Source of the DNA: DASYGT01 sp035999365
GTDB taxonomy: Bacteria; Actinomycetota; Actinomycetes; Mycobacteriales; Jatrophihabitantaceae
NCBI GenBank assembly: GCA_035999365.1
Contig: DASYGT010000030.1
Span: forward strand, 1 to 64,000
Length of the DNA: 64,000 nucleotides
Direction of reading: 5' to 3'
Within the stretch, counting starts at the first letter, position 1. Each line of letters begins with the position of its first letter. Below, piece after piece: positions 1-6,922 of the stretch. A model generated the notes under the pieces. The model did no database searches and was not told the DNA's origin. It was given only the letters and a program-made list of their open reading frames with translations. The position numbers and the translations under genes are program-made.

Positions 1-1299
1 CATGCCGGAGCTGGTCGCACCGGTGTAGCACTGCGCGGGATGTCCGGTGGCAGTGGTCGCGATCCAGCTTGATGTCGTCTGCGGGCTCGTCACGGTCGCA
101 GTGCCGTCGCCGTTGAGCTTGACCCGGGTGGGGCCGGCGTACACACACGCGCTGGCGGGAACGACTATGGCACTCGTCGAGATGGTCGGTCCGGCGGCGA
201 CCTGCGGTGCGCCGTAGGTCGAACTGGGTGACGGCGAGCCGCCGACTTCGAGCGGGTAGCCCGCGCAGGCGAGGGAGAAGGACCGGTAGTTCTGGCCGGG
301 GGCCGTTCCACACACGCCGGAGTCGTCTGAGGTGTAGGTGAACGACGTCGTGACAGGTTGGTTGAACAGCGGGCCGGTGCCGCCGGGGTAACTGTTGCTC
401 AGCAGCATGGCGTCCTGCGAGAAGTAGCCCCCGGCTCCGTCAGCGGGATTGGCCGGAGCGAGCAGTTCGCTCAGGTGACCCCAACTCGTCTGGCAGGGCT
501 CGAAGTTCGTGTAGTGGTTGCCCTGGATCGTGTCCTCGGTCCAGTCGACATACGGGTTCGGCGCCTTCGGCGGCGGGTTGTTGCCGCGGCCGCCCTTCTG
601 GTTGATCGTCGCGTTGCACACCGCCACCTTGCCCGGCGCGGCTCCCGGCGAGCCACCGCTCCAGGTCACGCTGTTGTTCCTGATGGGCACCCCGGCGTTG
701 CTCACGCCCGTCGCGTCGAAGGCGATGTCGCGGCGCTGGTAGTGCGCGAGGATGTCGTTCGGCGATTCGGTCTCGTACCCGGTGATCACGCCGAAGTCGA
801 GCGGGTTCGACGACGCGCCCGCCGTGACATCGGCGATCAGCGTCCTGCTCGCCGACACACCGCCCTGCTTCACGGTGCCGGTCGAGGTCACCCGGAAGTA
901 CCTGCCCTGGGGGTCTTTGTCGGCCTTCCAGATGTACTTCGAGCTGTACCCGCCGCTGGAGAAGATCGCGGTCATCGCTCCCGCGGGGCTGCCCGAGACG
1001 TTGCTGGTCAGGATGCAGGTTGTGACCGTGGACGTGCTTCCGGAGGCGCATTGGGTGTTGGCGTAGGCCACGAACTCGTTCAACCCGGCGACAGCGGCGC
1101 CCTGGGCAGCCTGGTCGTAGCTGTTCTGGACGGATGGGATCACGTTGGCGGAGGTCACGACCAGCGTGCCGCCCACCAGAACGGAGATGATCGTGACGAC
1201 CATGAGGACGTAGATCAGCATGAAGCCCGAGTCGCCTTCGGAGCGCACCTGATCCGTGCGTCGGACGAGAGCGCGGCGGGCGTCGGAGTAGCGCGACAT
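1..1299 (-). CDS. PilX-like pilus-associated membrane protein (partial, C-terminus beyond window)
   Basis: An open frame of 433 codons starts at the ATG at 1299 and runs off the window edge without a stop. After a short basic cytoplasmic stretch (about residues 1-25) comes a hydrophobic segment, GFMLIYVLMVVTIISVLVGG, followed by a long Ser/Thr/Gly-rich extracytoplasmic part with scattered cysteines. This is the layout of PilX-type proteins of type IV pili, which often carry a hydrophobic N-terminus without a canonical prepilin peptidase site. Here Gly27 is followed by Phe-Met-Leu-Ile-Tyr rather than a motif with Glu at +5, so cleavage by the prepilin peptidase is doubtful. The start codon overlaps the stop of the preceding prepilin gene (TGATG), so translation is probably coupled. 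The assignment rests on context and N-terminal architecture; the exact role is inferred. Confidence 0.7.
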   Translation of the reverse strand, partial: MSRYSDARRALVRRTDQVRSEGDSGFMLIYVLMVVTIISVLVGGTLVVTSANVIPSVQNSYDQAAQGAAVAGLNEFVAYANTQCASGSTSTVTTCILTSNVSGSPAGAMTAIFSSGGYSSKYIWKADKDPQGRYFRVTSTGTVKQGGVSASRTLIADVTAGASSNPLDFGVITGYETESPNDILAHYQRRDIAFDATGVSNAGVPIRNNSVTWSGGSPGAAPGKVAVCNATINQKGGRGNNPPPKAPNPYVDWTEDTIQGNHYTNFEPCQTSWGHLSELLAPANPADGAGGYFSQDAMLLSNSYPGGTGPLFNQPVTTSFTYTSDDSGVCGTAPGQNYRSFSLACAGYPLEVGGSPSPSSTYGAPQVAAGPTISTSAIVVPASACVYAGPTRVKLNGDGTATVTSPQTTSSWIATTATGHPAQCYTGATSSGM

Positions 1300-2036
1300 C
1301 ACGTCGCCCCCACCAGGAACGGCAGCGTTACCACGGCGTTGAACTCCAGCGGGTGGGACTTCTTGGTGTCCTTGACGGTGAAATCGATGCCGACGCTGAA
1401 CAACTTCTCCAGATTGGCCGCGGCCACCTGATCCGGATGTGACAGCTGCGACGGCAGCGTGCTCGGGAGCTTCTGGCATCCCGTGCCCGGGTTCTGTGCC
1501 GCGCCAAGGCTCAACGAGCTCAGATCGTTGCCGGTGGAGCCGTAGGGCGTGAACAGCTTGGTTGCACTTGCGCCGCCGCCGAGCAGCCGACAGGTCGACC
1601 ACTTGGCGGGGAAGCTCGTCGGGATCGTGGCGAACTGCTCCTCGACGAACTGCCCCGCTGAATCCAGGCGAAGCCACATAAGCGACGGCGGATTCGTCGT
1701 CGCCGTCGCCGTCTGGGGGCGGTTGTACAGATCGGCGTAGAACAGCACGTTCGTCGGCGCGAACCACTCGAACCGGTTGAGCGCCGATCCGGTCGTCGCA
1801 CTGTCGGACACCTGCAGGTAGCTCGTCCAGGCCTGCACGACGTTGCGCGCCTTCGCCGCGTTGATCGAGCGGTCGGTGTTCGTCGAGGTGGCGTTGTCCA
1901 CGGAGACGAACAACACCATCGTCACCGCCCCGAGCAGCGTGCTCAGCAGCATGGCCATCAGCAGTTCAGGCAATGAAACGCCGGCGTCGGCCGAATCGCG
2001 CACCAACTGCACACGCCGCCGGAGCCCGGTCAACAT
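1299..2036 (-). CDS. PilW-like minor prepilin
   Basis: 245 aa. A short leader ends in DSADAG, followed by VSLPELLMAMLLSTLLGAV. That is a type IV prepilin cleavage site (Gly at -1, Glu at +5) leading into the hydrophobic helix that packs in the pilus core. The remaining 200 residues are a polar extracytoplasmic domain with two cysteines (in TCRLL and GCQKL) that could form a disulfide. The size and position between the PilV-like and PilX-like genes match PilW-type minor pilins, which prime assembly at the pilus base or tip. Its start overlaps the upstream gene by 7 nt and its stop overlaps the downstream ATG, so the three minor-pilin genes form one tightly coupled unit. Confidence 0.8.
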   Translation of the reverse strand: MLTGLRRRVQLVRDSADAGVSLPELLMAMLLSTLLGAVTMVLFVSVDNATSTNTDRSINAAKARNVVQAWTSYLQVSDSATTGSALNRFEWFAPTNVLFYADLYNRPQTATATTNPPSLMWLRLDSAGQFVEEQFATIPTSFPAKWSTCRLLGGGASATKLFTPYGSTGNDLSSLSLGAAQNPGTGCQKLPSTLPSQLSHPDQVAAANLEKLFSVGIDFTVKDTKKSHPLEFNAVVTLPFLVGAT

Positions 2037-2461
2037 GCGACGACCGAGTCGTTGCGCGCGAGGAACTTCGAGGTCTGTGCCTGCAGGACGACAACGTCGA
2101 CCGTGAACGACGCGCCCTTACTGCACTGGTTGCCACCGTTGGAGAAGGTGATCGTGCGCTGGACGGCGAACTGTTCGCCCGCGACCGACGCCGAGTAGGC
2201 CTTCGCGCTTTCGGAGTTGACGGTCGCCGCGTTGGCGGCTGCCTGCGCGAGATAGGACTGCGCGATACCTGCAGCGGCGCCGCGTTGCTGCGTGGTGTGC
2301 GAGGCGTTGATCGCCTGGAAGATCCCGTACGTCGCGGTGACCGAGACGAGGACGAAGAGGGTGAACGAGACCAGGACCTCGAGGATCGTGAACCCGGCGT
2401 CGCGCTCGGCATCGGCGGCAGCGAGTCGGGCGCGGAGCACGGCGGGCAGGTTCCTGGTCAT
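2030..2461 (-). CDS. PilV-like minor prepilin
   Basis: 143 aa. Leader of about 22 residues ending DAERDAG, then FTILEVLVSFTLFVLVSVTA: a textbook class III signal (Gly at -1, Phe at +1, Glu at +5) and pilin transmembrane helix. The C-terminal part is short, with two cysteines (QCSKG and the terminal VVAC). Minor pilins of the PilV/GspI class have this size and sit directly before PilW-like proteins, as here. It is the first gene after the hairpin that follows pilA, so it may be read at a lower level than the major pilin. Confidence 0.8.
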   Translation of the reverse strand: MTRNLPAVLRARLAAADAERDAGFTILEVLVSFTLFVLVSVTATYGIFQAINASHTTQQRGAAAGIAQSYLAQAAANAATVNSESAKAYSASVAGEQFAVQRTITFSNGGNQCSKGASFTVDVVVLQAQTSKFLARNDSVVAC

Positions 2462-2505
2462 GTCACCCCCTGGCGAGGTATGGGAGAGAAAACGGTCGGC
2501 GTTTC

Positions 2506-2549
2506 CACGGGACCGGCGGAGGCGCGCAGTGCGCCCCCGCCGTCCCGTG
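2506..2549 (-). terminator. Strong stem-loop between pilA and the minor pilin genes
   Basis: The outer arms CACGGGAC and GTCCCGTG are perfectly complementary, and the inner GGCGG/CCGCC and GCGC/GCGC segments extend the stem. Read on the minus strand, the stem lies 11 nt after the pilA stop codon and is followed about 10 nt later by GTTTTCTCTC, a weak pyrimidine tract. It may be an attenuating terminator, or a 3' stabilising hairpin that raises pilA mRNA over the downstream minor pilins. Confidence 0.55.
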
Positions 2550-2560
2550 ATTCGGACTAC

Positions 2561-3037
2561 TTACGGGCCGACCACGCCACCCTGGTCACTGGCGTAGACG
2601 TATGCCGAACCGACGTCAGTGTGGTTCTTGCCGCCGGTGTTCCAGACCTTGATCGTGTAGACGCCGCTCGCCAGCGAGTAGAGCATGTGAGAGTCGGTCG
2701 ACAGGTTGACCTTCTCCGTGTTTCCGGTGCCGCACGCGAGGGACTGCGATCCCGTCATGTCTGTCGTTGCCGTTCCAGCGCCGGTCCATCCCGTGTTGTC
2801 AGCGGCCGGGTAGGCGTTCGCGTTCTCCGAGTAGCACTGGGCCAGAACCGGGATCGCGTTGCGCAGGTCCGACTGGGCCGAGCGGTCGTGCGCGCCCTTC
2901 TGGTAGTTCAGGTACAGCGGGATCGCGATCGCGACCAGGATGCCGATGATCACGACGACCACGAGCAGTTCGATGAGGGTGAAGCCGCGGTCACCCTCGG
3001 CCCGCTCCTCGCGGATCTTGCGGAGCTTGTCGTACAT
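2561..3037 (-). CDS. pilA: Major type IV pilin
   Basis: 158 aa. The N-terminus has a short leader ending GDRG, then FTLIELLVVVVIIGILVAIA, the canonical type IVa pilin signature with Phe at +1 and Glu at +5. The mature protein is about 140 residues with two cysteines (AQCYSEN and LACGTG), which could frame a disulfide-bonded D-region. The hydrophobic core is better conserved than in the neighbouring minor pilins, as expected for the main subunit. A strong ribosome binding site (GGAGG, 8 nt before the ATG) suggests high expression. It is flanked upstream by three stem-loops and downstream by one, so it probably forms its own mRNA segment within the locus. Confidence 0.9.
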   Translation of the reverse strand: MYDKLRKIREERAEGDRGFTLIELLVVVVIIGILVAIAIPLYLNYQKGAHDRSAQSDLRNAIPVLAQCYSENANAYPAADNTGWTGAGTATTDMTGSQSLACGTGNTEKVNLSTDSHMLYSLASGVYTIKVWNTGGKNHTDVGSAYVYASDQGGVVGP

Positions 3038-3070
3038 GGTGAGCCTCCAGGACTCTCGGTGGGAGTGCGC

Positions 3071-3144
3071 CGGACCGGGGGGTCCGACCGGCTACCGGCA
3101 CGGGTAGCCGGTTTCCGTTCTCCGGTCAGTGGGGGTTGACCGGA
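3071..3144. other. Three consecutive perfect stem-loops between the secreted-protein gene and pilA
   Basis: Three adjacent inverted repeats fill this intergenic stretch. 3071-3086 has arms CGGACC/GGTCCG around GGGG. 3087-3112 has arms ACCGGCTACC/GGTAGCCGGT around a 6-nt loop. 3121-3144 has arms TCCGGTCA/TGACCGGA around an 8-nt loop. On the minus strand they follow the stop of the 399-aa secreted protein and precede pilA by 34 nt. They could terminate the pilBTC transcript or form a structured pilA leader. No U-tract follows any of them. Confidence 0.5.
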
Positions 3145-3182
3145 AATCTGTGGGCGACGGTGCCGCCGTTGTGGGTATGTCG

Positions 3183-4382
3183 TCAGACCAGCGCGGGTGG
3201 CACCGCCTTCGAGGCGCCGGCGCCCGACGCGCCGACAGTGCAGGCGGTGTAACCCAGGCGCAGGTCGAGCACGTTGCCGAGGTTGCTGCCGCCGATGCCG
3301 GTCGGCACCGTCACGGTGGCGCCGACGAGGCCGAGCAGGTTGAAGTTGAGCGAGCCGGACAGGTCGACGCCGAGACCGAGGCCCCAGGCCTGCGCCGTGG
3401 TCTTCGTGACGATCGTTTCCGGACCGATCACCAGGCTGAGGTTCAGCGAGGTCCCCGCGATTCCGTAGGTCGACAGCGTGCTGATCACCGACGACGGCAG
3501 CCCCAGCCCGGTCGCCACCTGCGCCAGCGTCAGCGGCAGTGTCACCTCGACCGAGCTGCCGAACGGCTGCACGACCACCCCGGCGACGGAGACGACCGGC
3601 AGGGCATTGACGGAGGCGTACGACACCCCATTGACCACGAGGTTGGCGATGCGGTCCGAGGCAACGCTCATCGTCACGAGGCCACCCACCAGGCGGATGT
3701 TCGTGGCTCCCGCGTGCGCTGAGGGCGGCGTGGTTCCGTCGTTCGGACAGGAGGAGATCGAATCGACGGTTCCCGTCCCGATCAGGGGGTTCGCCAACGA
3801 CGAGATGGCCGGCAGAACGGAGATCGACGTCCCGACAGCCTGCGCGCGGCCGAAGATCTGGTTCGTCGTCGCGAGCGTCGAGGGAACCTGCTGGGTGTAG
3901 CCGGACACCGCGGTGAGGCCGGCGTTGATGAGCGGTGGCACGCTCAGCGAGCTCAGTCCGCTCGTCACGTTGTAGCAGGGCAGCGTCGTCGATCCGCTCG
4001 TGCAGGGCGAGGGCAGCCCACCGGGCAGGTCGGCCGGGAATGCGCCGGGCACCGGACCGGCCTGCGTCACCGGGGTCGTCACGTGGTTCGGGCCTGATGC
4101 ACCGAGCGTGCCGTCGATGACCGCACTCGCCGTTCCCTGTAGCGCCGCGACGAGGGGGTTCAGTGCCGCAGAGATGATCGGGCCGATCGTGTTGCCGAGA
4201 ATCCCGCCCAGCGTTCCGGTGAGCGTCAACGTTGCACTCATCGATGCGGGGCCGCCGAAGCCGGCAGCGGAGTACGCGGTTGCTCCCGCGCTGACGGGCG
4301 TGGCACCGGCCGAGGGCGCCAGGACGAGTGTCATCGCCGCGATCGCTATCGCAGACGCGGTGACCCGCATGCCCCGTGCCAT
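3183..4382 (-). CDS. Secreted protein of unknown function in the pilus locus
   Basis: 399 aa from the ATG at 4382; the open frame continues upstream inside pilC, but only this ATG is followed by a signal peptide. Basic MARGMR precedes a hydrophobic run (SAIAIAAMTLVLAPSAG) and a probable Ala-x-Ala-type cleavage site near residue 27. The mature part is rich in Gly, Ser, Thr, Val and Ala, with alternating hydrophobic residues suggesting beta structure, and has four or more cysteines, including SPCTSG, LPCYNV and SSCPND. I recognise no catalytic motif. The start overlaps the pilC stop (TGATG), tying it to the pilus operon. A pilus-associated surface protein or adhesin is possible but unproven. 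Confidence 0.8.
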   Translation of the reverse strand: MARGMRVTASAIAIAAMTLVLAPSAGATPVSAGATAYSAAGFGGPASMSATLTLTGTLGGILGNTIGPIISAALNPLVAALQGTASAVIDGTLGASGPNHVTTPVTQAGPVPGAFPADLPGGLPSPCTSGSTTLPCYNVTSGLSSLSVPPLINAGLTAVSGYTQQVPSTLATTNQIFGRAQAVGTSISVLPAISSLANPLIGTGTVDSISSCPNDGTTPPSAHAGATNIRLVGGLVTMSVASDRIANLVVNGVSYASVNALPVVSVAGVVVQPFGSSVEVTLPLTLAQVATGLGLPSSVISTLSTYGIAGTSLNLSLVIGPETIVTKTTAQAWGLGLGVDLSGSLNFNLLGLVGATVTVPTGIGGSNLGNVLDLRLGYTACTVGASGAGASKAVPPALV

Positions 4383-5626
4383 CAGCTCGCACCCTGGATG
4401 TGCTGGTAGATCGTGAACATCGGCAGGTAGAGGCAGATGACCATCGTGCCGATGATCCCGCCCATGACGACGACCATGACCGGCTCGATCGCAGCGGTGA
4501 GCGACTCTGCCGCCGCCTCGACCTCGTGGTCGTAGAAGTCGGCAACCTTCTCGAGCATCGAGCTGACCTGGCCGGTCTCTTCGCCGACCTCCATCATCTG
4601 GGTGACCATCGGCGGGAAGATGGGATGACGCACGAGCGGTGCGGACATCGGCTGGCCGTCGCGCACCGAGCGCTGCACGTCCTTCATGGCCTCGCCGATC
4701 ACAGCGTTGCCGGTCGTGGCACCGACGACGTCCAGTGCCTGCATGACGGGCACGCCCACGGACAGCAGCGTGCCGAGATTGCGCGAGAAGCGGCTGATCG
4801 CGATCTTCGTGAACAGCGTGCCGAACACCGGCACGCGGAGCTTGAACCGGTCGAACGCGAGGCGCCAGGCGTAGTCGTCGCGCAGCTTGCGCTTGAAGTA
4901 GGCCGTCCCCGCAACAGCGGCGATGATCCCGACTGGGACCAGCCACGCCATCTGGTGCGACATCGTGACCATGATCTGCGTGGGCAGGGGCAGCTTGCCG
5001 CCCAGTTGCTTGAACATCTTCTCGAAGATCGGGACGATGAAGAGGAGGACGCCCGAGATCATGACGATGCTGAAGGCGATCACGATCACCGGGTAGGTCA
5101 GCGCCGACTTGATCTTGGCGCGAAGGTTGGCGTCCTTCTCGAAGTTCACGGCGATGCGGTCGAGCGCGCTGTCGAGGAAGCCGCCCGTCTCGCCCGCGTT
5201 GATCATCGAGACCATCAGCCGCGGGAACACCTTGTCGTGCTTGGCCATCGCGCCGGACAGCGACGTTCCGGCCTCGATGTCACGCCGCACATCGCGGATC
5301 GCCTTGGCCAGCGTCGGCTTCGCCGTCTGCTCCTCGAGGATCGCGAGCGAGCGCAGCAGCGACAGGCCCGACGACGCCATCGTGGCGAACTGGCGGGAGA
5401 AGATGGCCAGGTCCTTGAGCGTGGTGCGCGACCCGAGACCCGGGATGGAGATGTCACGCTTGAGGCCGGTGCCCGATTCGACGATGGACAGCGGCGTGCC
5501 GCCCTGCTGCCGCAGCATCGCCGCGGCAGTCGACTCACTCGTCGCGTCGACCTTGCCCTTGGCCCGCTTGCCCTTGGCGTCGAGGACCTCGAAGTCGTAG
5601 GTCTTGGTCTTGGTCGCACTGGTCAT
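4382..5626 (-). CDS. pilC: Type IV pilus inner-membrane platform protein PilC (GspF family)
   Basis: 414 aa, the usual length for PilC/GspF. After an N-terminal cytoplasmic region (LRQQGGTPLSIVESG) come two GspF domains (about residues 75-198 and 278-400). Each carries the family's conserved pattern, for example FSRQFATMASSGLSLLRSL and FSRNLGTLLSVGVPVMQAL. Membrane helices are visible at YPVIVIAFSIVMISGVLLF, in the LVPVGIIAAVAG stretch and near the C-terminus. PilC couples the PilB/PilT ATPases to pilin polymerisation at the cytoplasmic membrane. It starts 4 nt after the pilT stop and overlaps the next gene. Confidence 0.92.
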   Translation of the reverse strand: MTSATKTKTYDFEVLDAKGKRAKGKVDATSESTAAAMLRQQGGTPLSIVESGTGLKRDISIPGLGSRTTLKDLAIFSRQFATMASSGLSLLRSLAILEEQTAKPTLAKAIRDVRRDIEAGTSLSGAMAKHDKVFPRLMVSMINAGETGGFLDSALDRIAVNFEKDANLRAKIKSALTYPVIVIAFSIVMISGVLLFIVPIFEKMFKQLGGKLPLPTQIMVTMSHQMAWLVPVGIIAAVAGTAYFKRKLRDDYAWRLAFDRFKLRVPVFGTLFTKIAISRFSRNLGTLLSVGVPVMQALDVVGATTGNAVIGEAMKDVQRSVRDGQPMSAPLVRHPIFPPMVTQMMEVGEETGQVSSMLEKVADFYDHEVEAAAESLTAAIEPVMVVVMGGIIGTMVICLYLPMFTIYQHIQGAS

Positions 5627-5630
5627 CGCG

Positions 5631-6770
5631 TCACGACCGTCCGGCCAGCCGGGAGAACTCGGGAATCGAGTGGCACAGGTCCAGCCCCTGCTCGTAGCTG
5701 ATCGCCTGCTCCTGGACGCGCTGAGCCAGATGCTGGTCGAACGTCAACATGCCCTCGGCGCCGGAGGACTGCATGAACGACGGGATCTGGTGGTTCTTGC
5801 CCTCACGGATCAGGTTGCGGATGGCCGACGTCGCGAACATGACCTCACACACCACGGTGCGGCCGCTTCCGTCGGAACGCCGGCACAACGCCTGCGTCAC
5901 GACGCCCTGCAGGCAGGTCGACAGCTGCGCGCGGATCTCCTGCTGCTGGTGCGGCGGGAAGATGTCGATGACACGGTCGATGGTCTGCGCGGCGCTCTGC
6001 GTGTGCAGTGTCGCGAGCACGAGGTGGCCGGTTTCGGCCGCGGTGATCGCCGTCGACACGGTCTCGAGGTCGCGCAGCTCTCCGACGAGAATGATGTCAG
6101 GGTCCTGCCGCAGCACGTGCTTGAGGGCCGTGGCAAAGCCTTCGGTGTCGACGCCGACCTCGCGCTGATTCACGACGCAACGCTTGTGGTGATGAAGGAA
6201 CTCGATCGGGTCCTCGATCGTGACGATGTGGTCGCGGCGGGTGCGGTTGGCCAGGTCCATCAGGCTGGCGAGCGTCGTCGTCTTGCCCGAGCCGGTCGGG
6301 CCGGTCACGAGGACGAGCCCGCGCGGCAGGTGCGCGAAGCGGCTGATCTGCTCGGGGATCCCCAGTTCGTGCAGCGGCTTGATGACGTGCGGGATCGCCC
6401 GCATGACCGAGCCGTACGCATTGCGCTGCTGGAAGAGGTTCACGCGGAAGCGGCTCAGTCCGGGAATGTCGTAGGCCAGATCCAGCTCGAGGTCCCGCTC
6501 GAATCGGTCCCACTGCTCGGTGCTGACGACTCCCCGGATGAGCGCCGCAGTGTCCTGAGCGGTGAGTGGCTGGTAGTCCGGCAGCGGGAACAGGTCGCCG
6601 TGAATCCGGATCATCGGCGGTGCGCCGGTGGTCAGGTGCAGGTCCGAGCCGTTCGCTGCGATCAGCGCCGCGAGCAGGGTGTCCACGGCCGGGCGGTCAG
6701 CGCTCGCCGAGGCGTCGCCGGCGTGGCGGGAGGCGGTGTCGAGCACCGCAGTGGCGGCGGGAGCGTCCAC
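5631..6770 (-). CDS. pilT: Pilus retraction ATPase PilT
   Basis: 379 aa, GTG start at 6770. The hexameric ATPase has a Walker A (VTGPTGSGKTTT, near residue 155), Asp box (TIEDPIEFLH), Walker B (DIILVGELRD) and His box (HLVLATLHTQSAAQTIDR). The PilT C-terminal AIRNLIREGK motif distinguishes retraction ATPases from PilB/GspE. It should power pilus depolymerisation (twitching, DNA uptake or surface sensing). It sits between pilB and pilC and has a candidate promoter of its own in the 152-bp gap after pilB. Confidence 0.93.
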   Translation of the reverse strand: MDAPAATAVLDTASRHAGDASASADRPAVDTLLAALIAANGSDLHLTTGAPPMIRIHGDLFPLPDYQPLTAQDTAALIRGVVSTEQWDRFERDLELDLAYDIPGLSRFRVNLFQQRNAYGSVMRAIPHVIKPLHELGIPEQISRFAHLPRGLVLVTGPTGSGKTTTLASLMDLANRTRRDHIVTIEDPIEFLHHHKRCVVNQREVGVDTEGFATALKHVLRQDPDIILVGELRDLETVSTAITAAETGHLVLATLHTQSAAQTIDRVIDIFPPHQQQEIRAQLSTCLQGVVTQALCRRSDGSGRTVVCEVMFATSAIRNLIREGKNHQIPSFMQSSGAEGMLTFDQHLAQRVQEQAISYEQGLDLCHSIPEFSRLAGRS

Positions 6771-6834
6771 GGTCTGCCCTTCGGCAACGGATCCGTCGGC
6801 CCCCGCCGAGCCACTCTATTGGCTTCCGAGCGGA

Positions 6835-6863
6835 ACCATACACAGACTTAACATTGAATACAA
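6835..6863 (-). promoter_or_regulatory. Candidate housekeeping promoter for pilT-pilC
   Basis: Read on the minus strand, TTGTAT (6863-6858) and TATGGT (6840-6835) are separated by exactly 17 nt. They lie in the most AT-rich patch of the pilB-pilT gap (roughly 6820-6890), and the predicted transcript would have a leader of about 55-60 nt before the pilT GTG. Position and composition support it; no experiment does. Confidence 0.45.
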
Positions 6864-6922
6864 TCCGTGTGAGGTAACGAAAATCCGGCGCCGAAAACCG
6901 CCGGGAAACCTGGGTCGTGGAC

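Noticed and set aside
358..1431. Long plus-strand open frame of 357 codons over the minor pilin genes
   Set aside because: It is antisense to the PilX-like and PilW-like genes, Arg/Val/Gly-rich with no domain, and typical of GC-rich shadow frames. The minus-strand proteins have clear membrane and prepilin segments.
4383..4946. N-terminal extension of the secreted pilus-locus protein to 587 aa
   Set aside because: The extra part lies wholly within pilC in another frame and lacks any pattern, while a signal peptide starts exactly at the ATG at 4382.
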